Notes: a model not told the origin generated them from the letters alone. Numbered from the stretch's first letter, positions 43,937 to 53,580 are shown. The stretch: DNA of 64,000 bases from Serratia liquefaciens (GCA_012719855.1 JAAXZN010000003.1:186001-250000), one strand, 5' to 3'. Translations and numbers: made by a program.

Positions 43937-46093
43937 TTACATCACGTCTTCTGCGGCGCGGCGCAGGCGAGCTTTCATATCGCTGTAGCTTTGCTGCGCA
44001 TAGTTTTCCGCCCAGTGCTGGTCGGTAATCGCCTCCAGTTTTACCGCACAGTATTTGGTTTCCGGCGTTTTGGAGATCGGATCCAGGTTTTCCTGCGTCA
44101 GTTCGTTACAGGCACCAATCCACCACTGGTAGGTCATATACACCGCACCCAGGTTAATACGCTCGTTATAGTTGGCACGGCTGATCACCTTGCCGCGGCG
44201 TGAGGCAACCCACACCAGTTGCTGGTCGGCAATGCCCAGTGCGGCGGCATCCTGAGGATTGATCTGCACGAAGCCGGGCTCATCCGCCAGCGTTTGCAAG
44301 GCGGCACAGTTGCCGGTCATCGAACGGCAGGAGTAATGCCCAACCTCACGCACGGTAGAGAGCACCAGTGGGTAAGCGGCATCCGGGATCTCGGCCGGCG
44401 CACGCCAGGTGGTCGCGAACAATTGGCCTTTGCCGGACGGCGTGGTGAACTGGTTACCCTGATACAGGTACGGCGTCCCCTGGCTTTCCAGCGAAGTGCA
44501 AGGCCATTGCACGTGACCGAGCTCGCCCATTTTTTCGTAAGTGGCGCCGTAAAACAGCGGGCAAAGTTCGCGCATTTCGTCCCAGATCTGCTGGTTATCC
44601 TCGTAGTGCATCGGATACCCCATTTCACTGGCCAACAGGCTGATGATTTCCCAGTCGCGCTTGACGTTGTACTGCGGCTCAATGGCTTTTTCGAAACGCT
44701 GGAACCCGCGATCGGCACAGGAGAAGACGCCGCCATGCTCGCCCCAGGAAGTGGCCGGCAAGATCACATCCGCCTGTTCGGCGGTTTTGGTCATAAAGAT
44801 GTCTTGCACCACCACAAATTCCAGCGCTTCGAACGCGCTGCGCACCAGGCTCAGATCGGCCTCGGTCTGCAAGGGATCTTCCCCCATGATGTAGTAGGCC
44901 TTCACTTTGCCTTCATGCACCAGGTGCGGGATTTCGGTGATGCGATAGCCGACGTTCGGATCCATTTTTGCGGCGTCAATTCCCCAGGCAGTGGCGAATT
45001 TGGCGCGCACGGCCGCATCGGTGACCGCCTGATAGCCAGGGAACTCATTGGGCAGCACGCCCATGTCGCAGGCACCCTGCACATTGTTCTGTCCACGTAC
45101 CGGGCCGACACCCACATTGGCACGGCCCAAATTGCCGGTGAGCAGCGCCAGGCTGGCGAGGCCTTTGACCACGTCAACCGCCTGGCCGAATTGGGTCACG
45201 CCCATGCCCCACATGATGGTGGCTGAAGGGGCGCTGGCATAGGTGCGCATGGCCTGACGGATCTGCTGAGCGGTAACGCCGGTCAGGTGTTCCACCGCTT
45301 CTGGCGCATAGTCCGCCAACTGCTGCCGGTAGGCCTCGAAACCCTCGGTGTATTTCGCCACGTAATCGCGGTCATAGAGGTTTTCTTCAATCAGCACGTA
45401 GGCGAACGCATTCACCAGCGCCATGTTGCAGCCGTTCTTGATCTGCAAATGCTGGTCGGCAATACGTGCAGTTTCTATCCGGCGCGGATCACACACGACG
45501 ATCTGCGCGCCTTTCTCTTTAGCCTTCAGCACCCGGCGCGCCACGATGGGGTGCGAGTCGGCACAGTTGTAACCGATAATCAGCAGGCACTTGGAGTTTT
45601 CGATATCGCCAATAGAGTTACTCATGGCGCCGTTACCCAGCGTGGCCTGCAAACCCGCGACGGACGGACCATGGCAGACGCGGGCGCAGCAGTCGACGTT
45701 ATTGGTGCCGATCACCGCACGGGCGAATTTCTGCATCACATAGTTGGTTTCATTGCCGGTCCCGCGTGAGGAGCCGGTGTGCATGATGGAGCTGGCACCG
45801 TGCTGGTCTTTAATCTGTTGCAGCCGCTGCGCGGTATAGCTAATCGCTTCATCCCAACTGACGGCCTCAAACTTGCCGCCTTTCTGCCGCCGGATCAGCG
45901 GCTGACTCAGCCGCGGGGTCAACAGTTTGGTGTCGTTCAGGAAGTCCCAGCCGTAATAGCCTTTCAGACAGAGTTCACCCTGATTGGTCACGCCGTCAGC
46001 CGCCTCGGCGCGAATGATTTTGCCGTTATCGACCACCAGTTTCATTTTGCAGCCTGCACCGCAGTAAGGGCAGACGGTTGTGATTTTTTTCAT
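43937..46093 (-). CDS. fdhF: Formate dehydrogenase H with cysteine in place of selenocysteine
   Basis: Oxidises formate to CO2 in the cytosol-facing formate hydrogenlyase, using bis-molybdopterin and one 4Fe-4S cluster. The 718 residues align along the whole of E. coli FdhF (715). The cluster ligands are in CPYCGAGC near 8-15. At residue 140, exactly the E. coli selenocysteine position, the motif is NVDCCARVCHGPS with a TGC codon, so this is a Cys form. The start MKKITTVCPYC is clear; upstream frame overlaps hydN's 3' end. It follows hydN by 11 bases and shares its sigma-54 promoter. Catalysis should be slower than for the Sec enzyme but independent of selenium. Confidence 0.95.
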   Translation of the reverse strand: MKKITTVCPYCGAGCKMKLVVDNGKIIRAEAADGVTNQGELCLKGYYGWDFLNDTKLLTPRLSQPLIRRQKGGKFEAVSWDEAISYTAQRLQQIKDQHGASSIMHTGSSRGTGNETNYVMQKFARAVIGTNNVDCCARVCHGPSVAGLQATLGNGAMSNSIGDIENSKCLLIIGYNCADSHPIVARRVLKAKEKGAQIVVCDPRRIETARIADQHLQIKNGCNMALVNAFAYVLIEENLYDRDYVAKYTEGFEAYRQQLADYAPEAVEHLTGVTAQQIRQAMRTYASAPSATIMWGMGVTQFGQAVDVVKGLASLALLTGNLGRANVGVGPVRGQNNVQGACDMGVLPNEFPGYQAVTDAAVRAKFATAWGIDAAKMDPNVGYRITEIPHLVHEGKVKAYYIMGEDPLQTEADLSLVRSAFEALEFVVVQDIFMTKTAEQADVILPATSWGEHGGVFSCADRGFQRFEKAIEPQYNVKRDWEIISLLASEMGYPMHYEDNQQIWDEMRELCPLFYGATYEKMGELGHVQWPCTSLESQGTPYLYQGNQFTTPSGKGQLFATTWRAPAEIPDAAYPLVLSTVREVGHYSCRSMTGNCAALQTLADEPGFVQINPQDAAALGIADQQLVWVASRRGKVISRANYNERINLGAVYMTYQWWIGACNELTQENLDPISKTPETKYCAVKLEAITDQHWAENYAQQSYSDMKARLRRAAEDVM

Positions 46094-46104
46094 CGGTTCA
46101 GTTC

Positions 46105-46647
46105 CTAAAACAGTGACGACATAGTGTCGAGCGCGGCGCGGCGGCGCTTCTCGGCGTTCATTTCCTGCAGCATGTTGCGATCGACGCAGTGCAACGCATT
46201 GGTTGGGCAGGTTTCCATGCAGGCCGGGCCGCTGTCGCGACCGATGCACAGGTCACATTTATGGGCTTCGGCTTTCTCGGTGGTGGCGCTCATCATGGCG
46301 CCGTTCTGGCGGACCACCGGGCGGGTGATCACTTCCATGGCGCCGTAGGGACAGGCCACTACGCAGGTTTTGCAGCCGATGCAGCGTTCCTGCATCACCA
46401 GTACCATGCCGTTGGTGCGGCTGATGGCGCCGTTCGGACAGACGTTGGAGCAGGGGGCGTCCTCGCATTGGCGGCAAAGCACGGCGGTGCTGACGTTGAC
46501 GCCTTTAATCACGTGCAGGCGGGGGGCAAAGCTGGTGGCGTTCAACGCCGAAATATCCTGGCTTTCACTGTGCGCCATCACGCAGGCAATTTCACAGGTA
46601 CGGCAGCCGATGCATTTTTTGGGATCGGCGATGATAAACCGGTTCAT
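46105..46647 (-). CDS. hydN: Ferredoxin-like electron carrier HydN (four 4Fe-4S)
   Basis: A 180-residue iron-sulfur protein linked to formate dehydrogenase H activity in E. coli. Four cluster motifs are visible: CIGCRTCEIAC near 12-22, CRQCEDAPCSNVC near 50-62, CIGCKTCVVACPYG near 85-98 and CDLC...CMETCP near 130-145. I start at the ATG at 46647 (AGGAG six nt upstream); the TTG one codon earlier is unlikely. It is the first gene of hydN-fdhF-hypF-nickel permease, with its own sigma-54 promoter 62 bases upstream. Confidence 0.93.
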   Translation of the reverse strand: MNRFIIADPKKCIGCRTCEIACVMAHSESQDISALNATSFAPRLHVIKGVNVSTAVLCRQCEDAPCSNVCPNGAISRTNGMVLVMQERCIGCKTCVVACPYGAMEVITRPVVRQNGAMMSATTEKAEAHKCDLCIGRDSGPACMETCPTNALHCVDRNMLQEMNAEKRRRAALDTMSSLF

Positions 46648-46708
46648 CAATAACTCCTGGGTTACCCTTCATCCGGGTATGGCAAAAGAGAGGTTGTGGC
46701 TCTGGTTA

Positions 46709-46724
46709 GGCATAAAACATGCCA
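46709..46724 (-). promoter_or_regulatory. Sigma-54 promoter of hydN-fdhF-hypF
   Basis: Read leftward TGGCATGTTTTATGCC matches the -24/-12 consensus with exact GG-GC spacing. It lies between hycI and hydN, 62 bases before the hydN start. Confidence 0.75.
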
Positions 46725-46773
46725 ACCTTGAAAATGCTTAAAAAGCAGATGGTTAGATTTTTATGGCGCCGGG

Positions 46774-46824
46774 GTCGACAGCAGGTCGACATAAATGACG
46801 ATGCCGCGTCAGACATTCGTCACC
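46774..46824. promoter_or_regulatory. Candidate FhlA enhancer for hydN promoter
   Basis: Two GTCGACA copies (46774-46780, 46785-46791), then TGACGA and TTCGTCA elements up to 46821, lie 50-100 bases upstream of the -24 box and run into the hycI 3' end. The same TGTCGA/TGACGA words occur at the hycA-hypA and hycA-hycB intervals. Confidence 0.5.
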
Positions 46825-47279
46825 TCCAGCTGCGGATAACCGCCATTGTCTGCCCAGTGAAACAGGCGTTGATGGAGCTCCGTCACCGCCTGTTTCACCG
46901 CCGCGCCAATCGGGTAATAAAACGCCACCACTTCGGGCTGAATGCCGATAAAAGTAATTTCCGCTATGTCTTCTCGCAGTTGGTCGATCAGGAAGTTGAG
47001 CGGCAGGTTATGCGTCGTCATGATGAACATGGCGGCAATGTCTTTTTCGTCGATCACCCGAGTTTCTCCCGGCGCGAGCCCCATGTCGGTGGCATCGACG
47101 ATCACCAGGCGGTCTGGGCGCAGCTCGCGAATGTGCCCAATGTCATTTTCCGGTGCCGCGCCGCCGTCAATCACCTGCCAGCCAGCGGGAGGCTGACTGG
47201 CGCAGAGTTCAGCCAGCAGTGGCCCGGCACCGTCATCTCCCATCATGCAGTTGCCCACACACAATAAAACGTCAGTCAT
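46809..47279 (-). CDS. hycI: Hydrogenase 3 maturation endopeptidase HycI
   Basis: Cleaves the C-terminal tail of HycE after nickel insertion. The 156 residues equal E. coli HycI. VGNCMMGDDGAGPLLAE at 8-24 holds the first metal-binding Asp; VDATDMGL near 62 holds the second and MTTHNLPLNFL near 90 holds the His. Last gene of the hyc operon, overlapping hycH by 8 bases. I start at the second of two adjacent ATGs, giving a better spacing to GGAGG. Confidence 0.94.
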   Translation of the reverse strand: MTDVLLCVGNCMMGDDGAGPLLAELCASQPPAGWQVIDGGAAPENDIGHIRELRPDRLVIVDATDMGLAPGETRVIDEKDIAAMFIMTTHNLPLNFLIDQLREDIAEITFIGIQPEVVAFYYPIGAAVKQAVTELHQRLFHWADNGGYPQLEVTNV

Positions 47280-47688
47280 CATGCCTCCGGACCATCAGGT
47301 AAATGGCGGGTTCGTTTTCAATCGATTGCAGCAGGGCGATCAGCTTTTGACTCCAGCTCTGCTGTTCCGCATTCATTCGCGGAGCCGCACGGCTCAACGC
47401 CGTAGCCAACAGGTGGGTATGGCTGTTGTCGATACAGATTTCGCCAAACCGATCGACCCCTTCCAGTTTGCGCCGTGCGGTGCTGCCTGCCGGCAACTGC
47501 GCTATCCAGGCGTGGAACCCCGCCAGCGGGCAACTGAGTTTGGCTTCCAGACAGTCGATCACCCCCAGATGGTGGCCGATCGCCAGGCTGTAATAGATCA
47601 CCTCCTGGGCCTTCGGCGGGGCCTTTTTTTCCTGCACAAACTTGCGGCTAAGGGAGTAAAACACCACCTGACCTTGGGAAGCTGTCAT
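47272..47688 (-). CDS. hycH: Formate hydrogenlyase maturation protein HycH
   Basis: A 138-residue cytosolic protein needed for hydrogenase 3 processing in E. coli (136 residues there), acting late on the large subunit precursor. The opening [17 protein letters not shown], the [17 protein letters not shown] block and the [18 protein letters not shown] block are the conserved parts. It overlaps hycG by 4 bases (ATGA) and hycI at the other end. Confidence 0.92.
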   Translation of the reverse strand: MTASQGQVVFYSLSRKFVQEKKAPPKAQEVIYYSLAIGHHLGVIDCLEAKLSCPLAGFHAWIAQLPAGSTARRKLEGVDRFGEICIDNSHTHLLATALSRAAPRMNAEQQSWSQKLIALLQSIENEPAIYLMVRRHDD

Positions 47689-48482
47689 AACCGCAGCTCC
47701 CCACGCAGCACCCGTTGATAAATGCCCTGCAGGTTGCCGACGATCTCATTCAGGCGCAGGTCATCTTGCTGGTGCAGATAGGCGGCAATACGCTGTTCGA
47801 CCGGTTCTGGAGCGTCTGCTGCCAGCAGTTGCATAAACTGGTCGGCGATTTGGCGACCGTAACGGTAACCGGCCATACGCCGGGCTTCGCGATCCAGCAG
47901 CACTCGCAGCGGCTGGGGCAGTTGCGGGTGCAACAGGCGCGTAGCTTCACCGTCGGTTTCGTCATGCTGGTGGCCTTTGATTTTCTGATCCAACAGGCCC
48001 AGCGCCATGGCAAAACCGTAAATGGTCGCCGCCGGCGTCGGCGGGCAGCCGGGAATGTAGACATCGACCGGAACTATGCGATCGGTGCCGCCCCACACGC
48101 AGTAAAGATCGTGGAAGATACCGCCGCTGTTGCCGCAGGCACCGTAGGAGATGCTGATTTTAGGATCGGGTGAGGCCTGCCAGGCGCGGATCGCCGGAAT
48201 GCGCATGGCGCGGGTCACTGCACCGGTAAACAGCAAAATATCGGCATGTCTGGGGGAAGGTACCACTTTGATCCCGAAACGTTCTGCGTCGAACAGCGGT
48301 GAAATGGCAGCGAAAATCTCAATTTCACAGCCATTACAGCCGCCGCAGTCCACCCGATAGACATAGGCCGAGCGGCGGATATCCTGCAGCAGGGTGGTTT
48401 TCAGCTTGGCGATGCTGTCGTCGAGGGTGATTGGCACCGGCAGGCCATTTTCATCGCGTGGGCCAATCAATGGTGAATTCAT
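47685..48482 (-). CDS. hycG: Hydrogenase 3 small subunit HycG
   Basis: A 265-residue NuoB-like subunit carrying the proximal 4Fe-4S cluster that passes electrons to the NiFe site in HycE. Ligands are visible in [13 protein letters not shown] near 43-55, [12 protein letters not shown] near 115, and YIPGCPPTP near 145. The C-terminal half is the variable tail found in E. coli HycG (255 residues). It overlaps hycF and hycH by ATGA-type junctions, so the block is tightly coupled. Confidence 0.94.
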   Translation of the reverse strand: MNSPLIGPRDENGLPVPITLDDSIAKLKTTLLQDIRRSAYVYRVDCGGCNGCEIEIFAAISPLFDAERFGIKVVPSPRHADILLFTGAVTRAMRIPAIRAWQASPDPKISISYGACGNSGGIFHDLYCVWGGTDRIVPVDVYIPGCPPTPAATIYGFAMALGLLDQKIKGHQHDETDGEATRLLHPQLPQPLRVLLDREARRMAGYRYGRQIADQFMQLLAADAPEPVEQRIAAYLHQQDDLRLNEIVGNLQGIYQRVLRGELRL

Positions 48483-49024
48483 GAGATGACCTCCCGGGTC
48501 AAATGGCGGCCGATATCAATGCGATCGGCCTGGGTCAGATTCTGCTGCTGTTTGCAGGCCGGGCAGGTTTCAAACTGCGCACGGCGGGTTGCCGCCTCCG
48601 AGCTGCTCAACCCCAGCAACGCCATGGCATAATCAATTTCCTTTTGCGCCGCATAGGGTTTGCCGCACTGTCGGCAATGGCAAATGGCGAAGTCGGCTTG
48701 TTCGTACAAGTCCTCTTTACGCCACACTGCCAGTTCGAACTGCTGCGAAAGCCGAATGGCGGCGGTTGGGCACACCTCCTCGCAGCGGGCGCAAAAGATG
48801 CAGCGGCCAAGAAACAGCTGCCAGCGCAAGGTGCCGCTGTTGAGATCGGGGGTCATGCTCAACGCGTTGGACGGACAGGCGTTGGCACAGGCACCGCAGG
48901 CTATGCACTGCTGCGGCGTGTATTCGGGCTTGCCGCGAAAGTTCGGGTCAATGGCCAACGGCCGGGCCGGATAGGCGACGGTGGCCGGGCCGGTCTTCAG
49001 CACTTTCTTAATCAGTTTCAGCAT
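48479..49024 (-). CDS. hycF: Formate hydrogenlyase ferredoxin subunit HycF
   Basis: A 181-residue NuoI-like subunit with two 4Fe-4S clusters, [16 protein letters not shown] near 40-55 and [16 protein letters not shown] near 75-90. Two later Cys pairs (CHCRQC near 115, CPACKQQ near 155) probably bind zinc or iron, as in E. coli HycF (180 residues). It sits in the peripheral arm between HycB and HycG. It starts 12 bases after the hycE stop. Confidence 0.94.
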   Translation of the reverse strand: MLKLIKKVLKTGPATVAYPARPLAIDPNFRGKPEYTPQQCIACGACANACPSNALSMTPDLNSGTLRWQLFLGRCIFCARCEEVCPTAAIRLSQQFELAVWRKEDLYEQADFAICHCRQCGKPYAAQKEIDYAMALLGLSSSEAATRRAQFETCPACKQQQNLTQADRIDIGRHLTREVIS

Positions 49025-49036
49025 GATGGGCTCCGG

Positions 49037-50740
49037 TTAGAACGGCTTGTTTTTCCGCTCGATGCCATAACGCTCAATCTCTTTGTACGGCACGATGATG
49101 GACTGACGCTTGCGTACGTCGACGATGGTCATGCGATCGGTGCAGGAGTAGCAGGGATCCAGGCTGCCGATGATCAGCGGGGCGTCGGATACCGTATTGC
49201 CGCGCAGCATGTAACGCAGGGTGGGCCAATTGGCATAGGTTGCGGCACGGCAGCGCCAGCGGAACAGTTTCTGGTTGTCGCCGGTCATGCTCCAGTGGAT
49301 ATCATCGCCGCGCGGCGCTTCGGCAAAGCCCAGGGCAAAGCGGTGCGGAATATAGGTGAATCCGTCCACCGCCAGCGGTCCGCCCGGCAAGCTTTGCAAA
49401 CCGAATTCGATGATGCCAAGCGAGTTGAACACTTCGTGAATGCGCACCTTCAGGCGGGAATAAACGTCGCAGCCGTCCTCCACGCACAACTCCACCGGCA
49501 GTTTGGCGTAGCCGGCAAACGGATGGTCGATGCGGGTATCGCGACGGTGGCCGCTGCCGCGGATCATCGGCCCCACGTTGCTGTAATCGCGAGCCACCTG
49601 GGGATCGAGACGCCCAACCCCGACGCTCCGTTGTTCGGTGTTGGGCGTACTGAGCAAGATATCCACCAGATCCACCAGTTCGCTGCGCATTTGCGCGGCC
49701 AGCTTCAGGGTTTGCAGCATGTCCTCTTTCAAAATATCGCGGCGGATGCCGCCAATCAGGTTCAAACCATAGGTTTTGCGCGCACCGGTCAGTATTTCAG
49801 CCATCTTCATCGACTGTTCACGCACGCGGAAGAACTGCATGAAACCGGAATCGAAGCCGACAAAATGGCAGGCCAGGCCAAGATTCAACAGGTGGCTGTG
49901 CAGGCGTTCTACCTCCAGCAGGATCGAACGGATCATCTGGGCGCGTTCCGGCACCTGAATGCCCATCGCATTTTCGACCGAGCTGGTGTAGGCCACGCTG
50001 TGGGTAAAGCCGCAAATGCCGCACACCCGGTCCGACAGAAAGGTGACTTCGTTATAGCCCATGCGGGTTTCAGCCAGTTTTTCCATCCCGCGGTGCACGT
50101 AGAACAAGCGGTAGTCGGCGTCGATGATGTCTTCTCCATCGACAAACAAGCGAAAGTGACCGGGTTCGTCCGAGGTGATGTGCAACGGACCAATCGGCAC
50201 CACGTTGGCTTTGGCACCGGCCAGGCTCTCGAACGGGTAGGTTTCCACATCGGTGGTGGGCGCGGGGCGTTGACGATAGTCCATCGCGTCTTTGCGCAGC
50301 GGGTAGAGATCGTCCGGCCAGTCGTCAGGCAGCACCAGCCGCCGCTCATCCGGCAATCCCACCGGACGCAGGCCATACATGTCGCGGACTTCGCGTTCTC
50401 CCCATACGGCTGCCGGGACGCGCGGCGTGACGGAAGGGAACTCCAGCGTTTGGGCATCCACTTCGGCGCGCACCGTGATCCAGCATTTGGTGCCTTGCTC
50501 CATCGACAAAACGTAATACAGCGCGTAATGGCCGCACAGCGTGCGCTCGTCGTTACCGAACAGCACCGATAACCAACCGCCTTGCTGGTAATAAAGCCAT
50601 TCAACTACTTCCGGCAGCGCGTTGAGCTTGACGGTGACGGTCAACTGATCGGCGGTTTGCCATTCGGCTGCCAGCATGGCCGCCGGGAATTGTTGCTGCA
50701 ACGCCGCCAGATAGTGCTGGCCTTGATGTTCGTTAGTCAT
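49037..50740 (-). CDS. hycE: Hydrogenase 3 large subunit HycE
   Basis: The NiFe catalytic subunit that makes H2, 567 residues (E. coli 569), fusing a NuoC-like N-terminus and a NuoD-like body. Nickel-iron ligands are the Cys residues of RVCGICGFTHS near 240 and DPCYSCTDR near 530. HycI should cut after the Arg of that last motif, removing MTIVDVRKRQ and the rest of a tail of about 32 residues. The tail is intact, so the gene encodes the precursor form. Very close to E. coli along its length. Confidence 0.96.
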   Translation of the reverse strand: MTNEHQGQHYLAALQQQFPAAMLAAEWQTADQLTVTVKLNALPEVVEWLYYQQGGWLSVLFGNDERTLCGHYALYYVLSMEQGTKCWITVRAEVDAQTLEFPSVTPRVPAAVWGEREVRDMYGLRPVGLPDERRLVLPDDWPDDLYPLRKDAMDYRQRPAPTTDVETYPFESLAGAKANVVPIGPLHITSDEPGHFRLFVDGEDIIDADYRLFYVHRGMEKLAETRMGYNEVTFLSDRVCGICGFTHSVAYTSSVENAMGIQVPERAQMIRSILLEVERLHSHLLNLGLACHFVGFDSGFMQFFRVREQSMKMAEILTGARKTYGLNLIGGIRRDILKEDMLQTLKLAAQMRSELVDLVDILLSTPNTEQRSVGVGRLDPQVARDYSNVGPMIRGSGHRRDTRIDHPFAGYAKLPVELCVEDGCDVYSRLKVRIHEVFNSLGIIEFGLQSLPGGPLAVDGFTYIPHRFALGFAEAPRGDDIHWSMTGDNQKLFRWRCRAATYANWPTLRYMLRGNTVSDAPLIIGSLDPCYSCTDRMTIVDVRKRQSIIVPYKEIERYGIERKNKPF

Positions 50741-50762
50741 TATTGATTGCCTTTGTCATTAT

Positions 50763-51698
50763 TCAGCCGACGACCAGCCAGGAAACCAGCGCCAGAAAAG
50801 CCAGTCCAAAACCGGCCCAGGTGGTACGGGCCGTTTTCAGGAAGCGCAAACGCGCCACGCTATTTTCGATAACCGCGATCAGCGTCAGCGCGCACAGCAG
50901 CTTGAACAGCGCCAGGACCAGCGCTGCCAACAGGTGAACGGCGGTGAACTGTGCCGCTTGCCCCCAGGGCAGAAACACGCCGAGGAACAGCTGCAGCACC
51001 ACCAATTGTTTGAGGCTGATGCCCCATTTCAGAATGCCTAGCTCGGCACCGGAATATTCCGTCAGCGGGCCTTCCTGCAGCTCTTGCTCGGCCTCCGCCA
51101 GGTCAAAAGGCAGCTTGCCCATCTCGATATAGGTGGCGAACGCACAGGCCAAAGCGGCCAACAGCAGCGGCAGCCAGGCGTGGTGTGGCAACGCCAGCAG
51201 GCTCTGCACCATGGCGCTTAACTGGGTCGAACCGGCCACCAGGGCGGTCACCCACAGTCCCAACAGCAGGATGGGTTCGACCAGAATGCCCAACACCGCT
51301 TCGCGGCTGGCGCCGATGGCGGTAAAGGGACTGCCGGTATCCAGACCGGCAATGGCAAAAACAAAGCGCACCACGGCGAACAGATAGATCAGGGTGATCA
51401 CATCACCGATAGCGGGCAGCGGCGAGGCGACAGTCAACATGGGCAACGCACAGGCGATGGCCAACAGGGTGCCGGTCAGCAAGTACGGCATGATGTGAAA
51501 AGCCAGGCCGGAAGCCGCCGGCGCCACGTTCTGACGTTTCAATAATTTGGCGATATCGCGGTATTCCTGTAGTACTCCGGGGCCGCGACGGTTATGCATC
51601 CGCGCGCGCAGCACGCGGCTGATACCGGCAAACAGAGGGGCGACGGCCAGTAACAGCAAGGCCTGCGCCAGACCGAGTAACACATTGGGATAGGTCAT
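50763..51698 (-). CDS. hycD: Formate hydrogenlyase membrane subunit HycD
   Basis: A 311-residue NuoH-like membrane protein that anchors the soluble arm. RARMHNRRGPGVLQEYRDIAKLL near residues 32-52 (two short conserved blocks, HNRRGPG and QEYRDI), GLDTGSPFTAIGASREA near 125-140, and EMGKLPFDLAEAEQELQEGP near 205-222 are the loop signatures. About eight hydrophobic segments are seen. I start at MTYPNVLLG (ATG 51698): GAGGAA is well spaced for it and touches the ATG at 51704. It starts 10 bases after hycC. Confidence 0.94.
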   Translation of the reverse strand: MTYPNVLLGLAQALLLLAVAPLFAGISRVLRARMHNRRGPGVLQEYRDIAKLLKRQNVAPAASGLAFHIMPYLLTGTLLAIACALPMLTVASPLPAIGDVITLIYLFAVVRFVFAIAGLDTGSPFTAIGASREAVLGILVEPILLLGLWVTALVAGSTQLSAMVQSLLALPHHAWLPLLLAALACAFATYIEMGKLPFDLAEAEQELQEGPLTEYSGAELGILKWGISLKQLVVLQLFLGVFLPWGQAAQFTAVHLLAALVLALFKLLCALTLIAVIENSVARLRFLKTARTTWAGFGLAFLALVSWLVVG

Positions 51699-51708
51699 TG
51701 TCATTTCC

Positions 51709-53580
51709 TCAGGCAAAAGCCACCACCAACAGCACCGCAAGCTCCACTGCGGCCAGGCCGCGGCAGAAGGCAACGAAGGCGTTACAATGTAACGGGTTGG
51801 TCAAAGATTCCGGCAGCCAGCGGCGCAGTTGATAGAGCGGGGCGAACATCACCCGTAGCGGTTGGGCAAAACCGGTGGCGGTGATCACCATCGCCTCCTC
51901 ATGACCATATCCGCAGGTCCAGGCGCTACCCTGTACCCGGCGAGGTTGGCGACGGGTCTGATAACGTGCAGCAATCAATAGCGGCAGCAGCGGCATCGCC
52001 AGCAACAAAATGGCGATCAACGGGGTAGAAACCAAAGTGCCGGATACGGAGAGGGATTGTTCGGAGGTCATGCCGATCAGCCGGGCAAACAGCGGGATGA
52101 CCCAGGGCGCACCCAGGCCGCAAGCCAGACACAGCAACGCGGGCAGCGCATGGCTCAGCGTCAGGCAGAGGTTAGCCGGCACGGCCTGGGCCGCAGCAGC
52201 GCAGCGCGGGGCTCCCAGACAGGCAACGCCAAACACTTTGCTTACGCACATCACTGCCAGCGCACCGGTCAGGGCTAGCGCCACCGCCAGCAGCGGGCCG
52301 AACAGATGGCCAATAAAGCCAGGGGCCGCACTGAAGTGGAACAGCCCCTGATAGATCAGCCATTCACTGGCGAAACCGTTCAGTGGCGGCAGTGCGGCCA
52401 TGGCCACCAGGCCGATCAACAGAGAAATGGCGGTCCAGGGCATCAGCCGTGCCAGCCCGCCCATTTTCTCCATGTCCTTCAGCCCGGTTTGTTGTTCGAT
52501 GGTGCCCGCCGCCAACAGCAATGCGCTTTTGAACAGGCTGTGGTTCAGCAGGTGGAACAGGCCCCCGATCAGGGAGAACGCCGTCAGTAATGGCTGTTGC
52601 AGCGCCATGCCGACCATGGCACCGCCAATGCCCAGCAGGATGATGCCGATATTCTCCAGCGTGTGGTAAGCCAGCAAGCGCCGCAGATCGTGCTCCATCA
52701 GCGCATACAACCCGCCAAAAAACGCGGTGCCGGCAGCCAACAGCAGGACCAGCAATCCCCACCACAGCGGCGGCGTACCCAGCAGATCCAGCCCAATCTT
52801 CAGGATCCCCAGCAGGCCAACCTTCATCAGCGCGCCGGAAAACAACGTGGCGGCAGAGGCGGGCGCGCTGCTGTGGGACTGAGGCACCCAGGCATGCAGC
52901 GGCATCACCCCGGCAAAAATGCCAAACCCGGCCAACGCCAGCAGGAATACGCCGTTACGCAGTGCGTCCGGCAATGGCGTAGCGCGGATCACGCTGAATT
53001 GCAGGCTGTGGCTGTGGGTATAAATCAGAGCGAAAGCGATAACCAGCAGCAGGGTGCCGAGGCGCATCAGCAGAAACTGGCTGTGCCCGGCCCGCAGACT
53101 TTTCGCGTTCGGGGCATGGACAATCAAGAAATAGCCGCACAGCGCCGCCAGTTCTAACAGCAACAGCAAGGCCAGTGCATTATCGGCGATCGCGGCGGCG
53201 CTCAGCGCTGCCAGCATCAGATTGATCAGCCCGCCCAACCGGGCTCGTGCACTGGCATTCAGCTTCGCGACGCTTCCGATGTGATACAACGCGGCACAGA
53301 TCCCACACAAAGCCATCACCAGCAATAACAGCGCGTTAATGCCACTGATTTCCACCGCATAATTCAACCAGGGCAAACGGGCACTGTGCAGCGGTGCCAA
53401 CAGCATTTGCCCCGCGGACAGCAATGTGGCGATGGCACACAGCAAGCTGCCGCCACCCAGCAAGGCATTGATGCGCGGCCAGGGGGCCAGCAGCCAGCTC
53501 AGCAACGCGAACAGGAGATACCCGACGAATGCCAGAGTCAGCAACGACAATGGATCGGGCGCAATGGCGTAGAACATCAA
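51709..53580 (-). CDS. hycC: Formate hydrogenlyase membrane subunit HycC
   Basis: A 623-residue NuoL/M/N-like antiporter-type subunit (E. coli 608) with about 14-16 hydrophobic segments. Conserved parts include FAGVMPLHAWVPQSHSSAP near 220-238, with the key Glu/Lys region shifted as in HycC, 'LLAYHTLENIGIILLG' near 300, and 'PLNGFASEWLIYQGLF' near 405. It may couple H2 production to ion movement, which is debated for this complex. Its start overlaps the hycB stop by 4 bases. Confidence 0.94.
   Translation of the reverse strand: MMFYAIAPDPLSLLTLAFVGYLLFALLSWLLAPWPRINALLGGGSLLCAIATLLSAGQMLLAPLHSARLPWLNYAVEISGINALLLLVMALCGICAALYHIGSVAKLNASARARLGGLINLMLAALSAAAIADNALALLLLLELAALCGYFLIVHAPNAKSLRAGHSQFLLMRLGTLLLVIAFALIYTHSHSLQFSVIRATPLPDALRNGVFLLALAGFGIFAGVMPLHAWVPQSHSSAPASAATLFSGALMKVGLLGILKIGLDLLGTPPLWWGLLVLLLAAGTAFFGGLYALMEHDLRRLLAYHTLENIGIILLGIGGAMVGMALQQPLLTAFSLIGGLFHLLNHSLFKSALLLAAGTIEQQTGLKDMEKMGGLARLMPWTAISLLIGLVAMAALPPLNGFASEWLIYQGLFHFSAAPGFIGHLFGPLLAVALALTGALAVMCVSKVFGVACLGAPRCAAAAQAVPANLCLTLSHALPALLCLACGLGAPWVIPLFARLIGMTSEQSLSVSGTLVSTPLIAILLLAMPLLPLLIAARYQTRRQPRRVQGSAWTCGYGHEEAMVITATGFAQPLRVMFAPLYQLRRWLPESLTNPLHCNAFVAFCRGLAAVELAVLLVVAFA

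Noticed and set aside
43937-46093. Possible in-frame TGA selenocysteine codon in fdhF
   Set aside because: The codon at residue 140 is TGC and the frame is open throughout, so no recoding is needed.
48503-50572. Very long plus-strand open frame of 689 codons
   Set aside because: It runs antisense to hycF and hycE, which are certain; His/Gln/Gly-rich translation is a typical mirror artefact of GC-rich genes.
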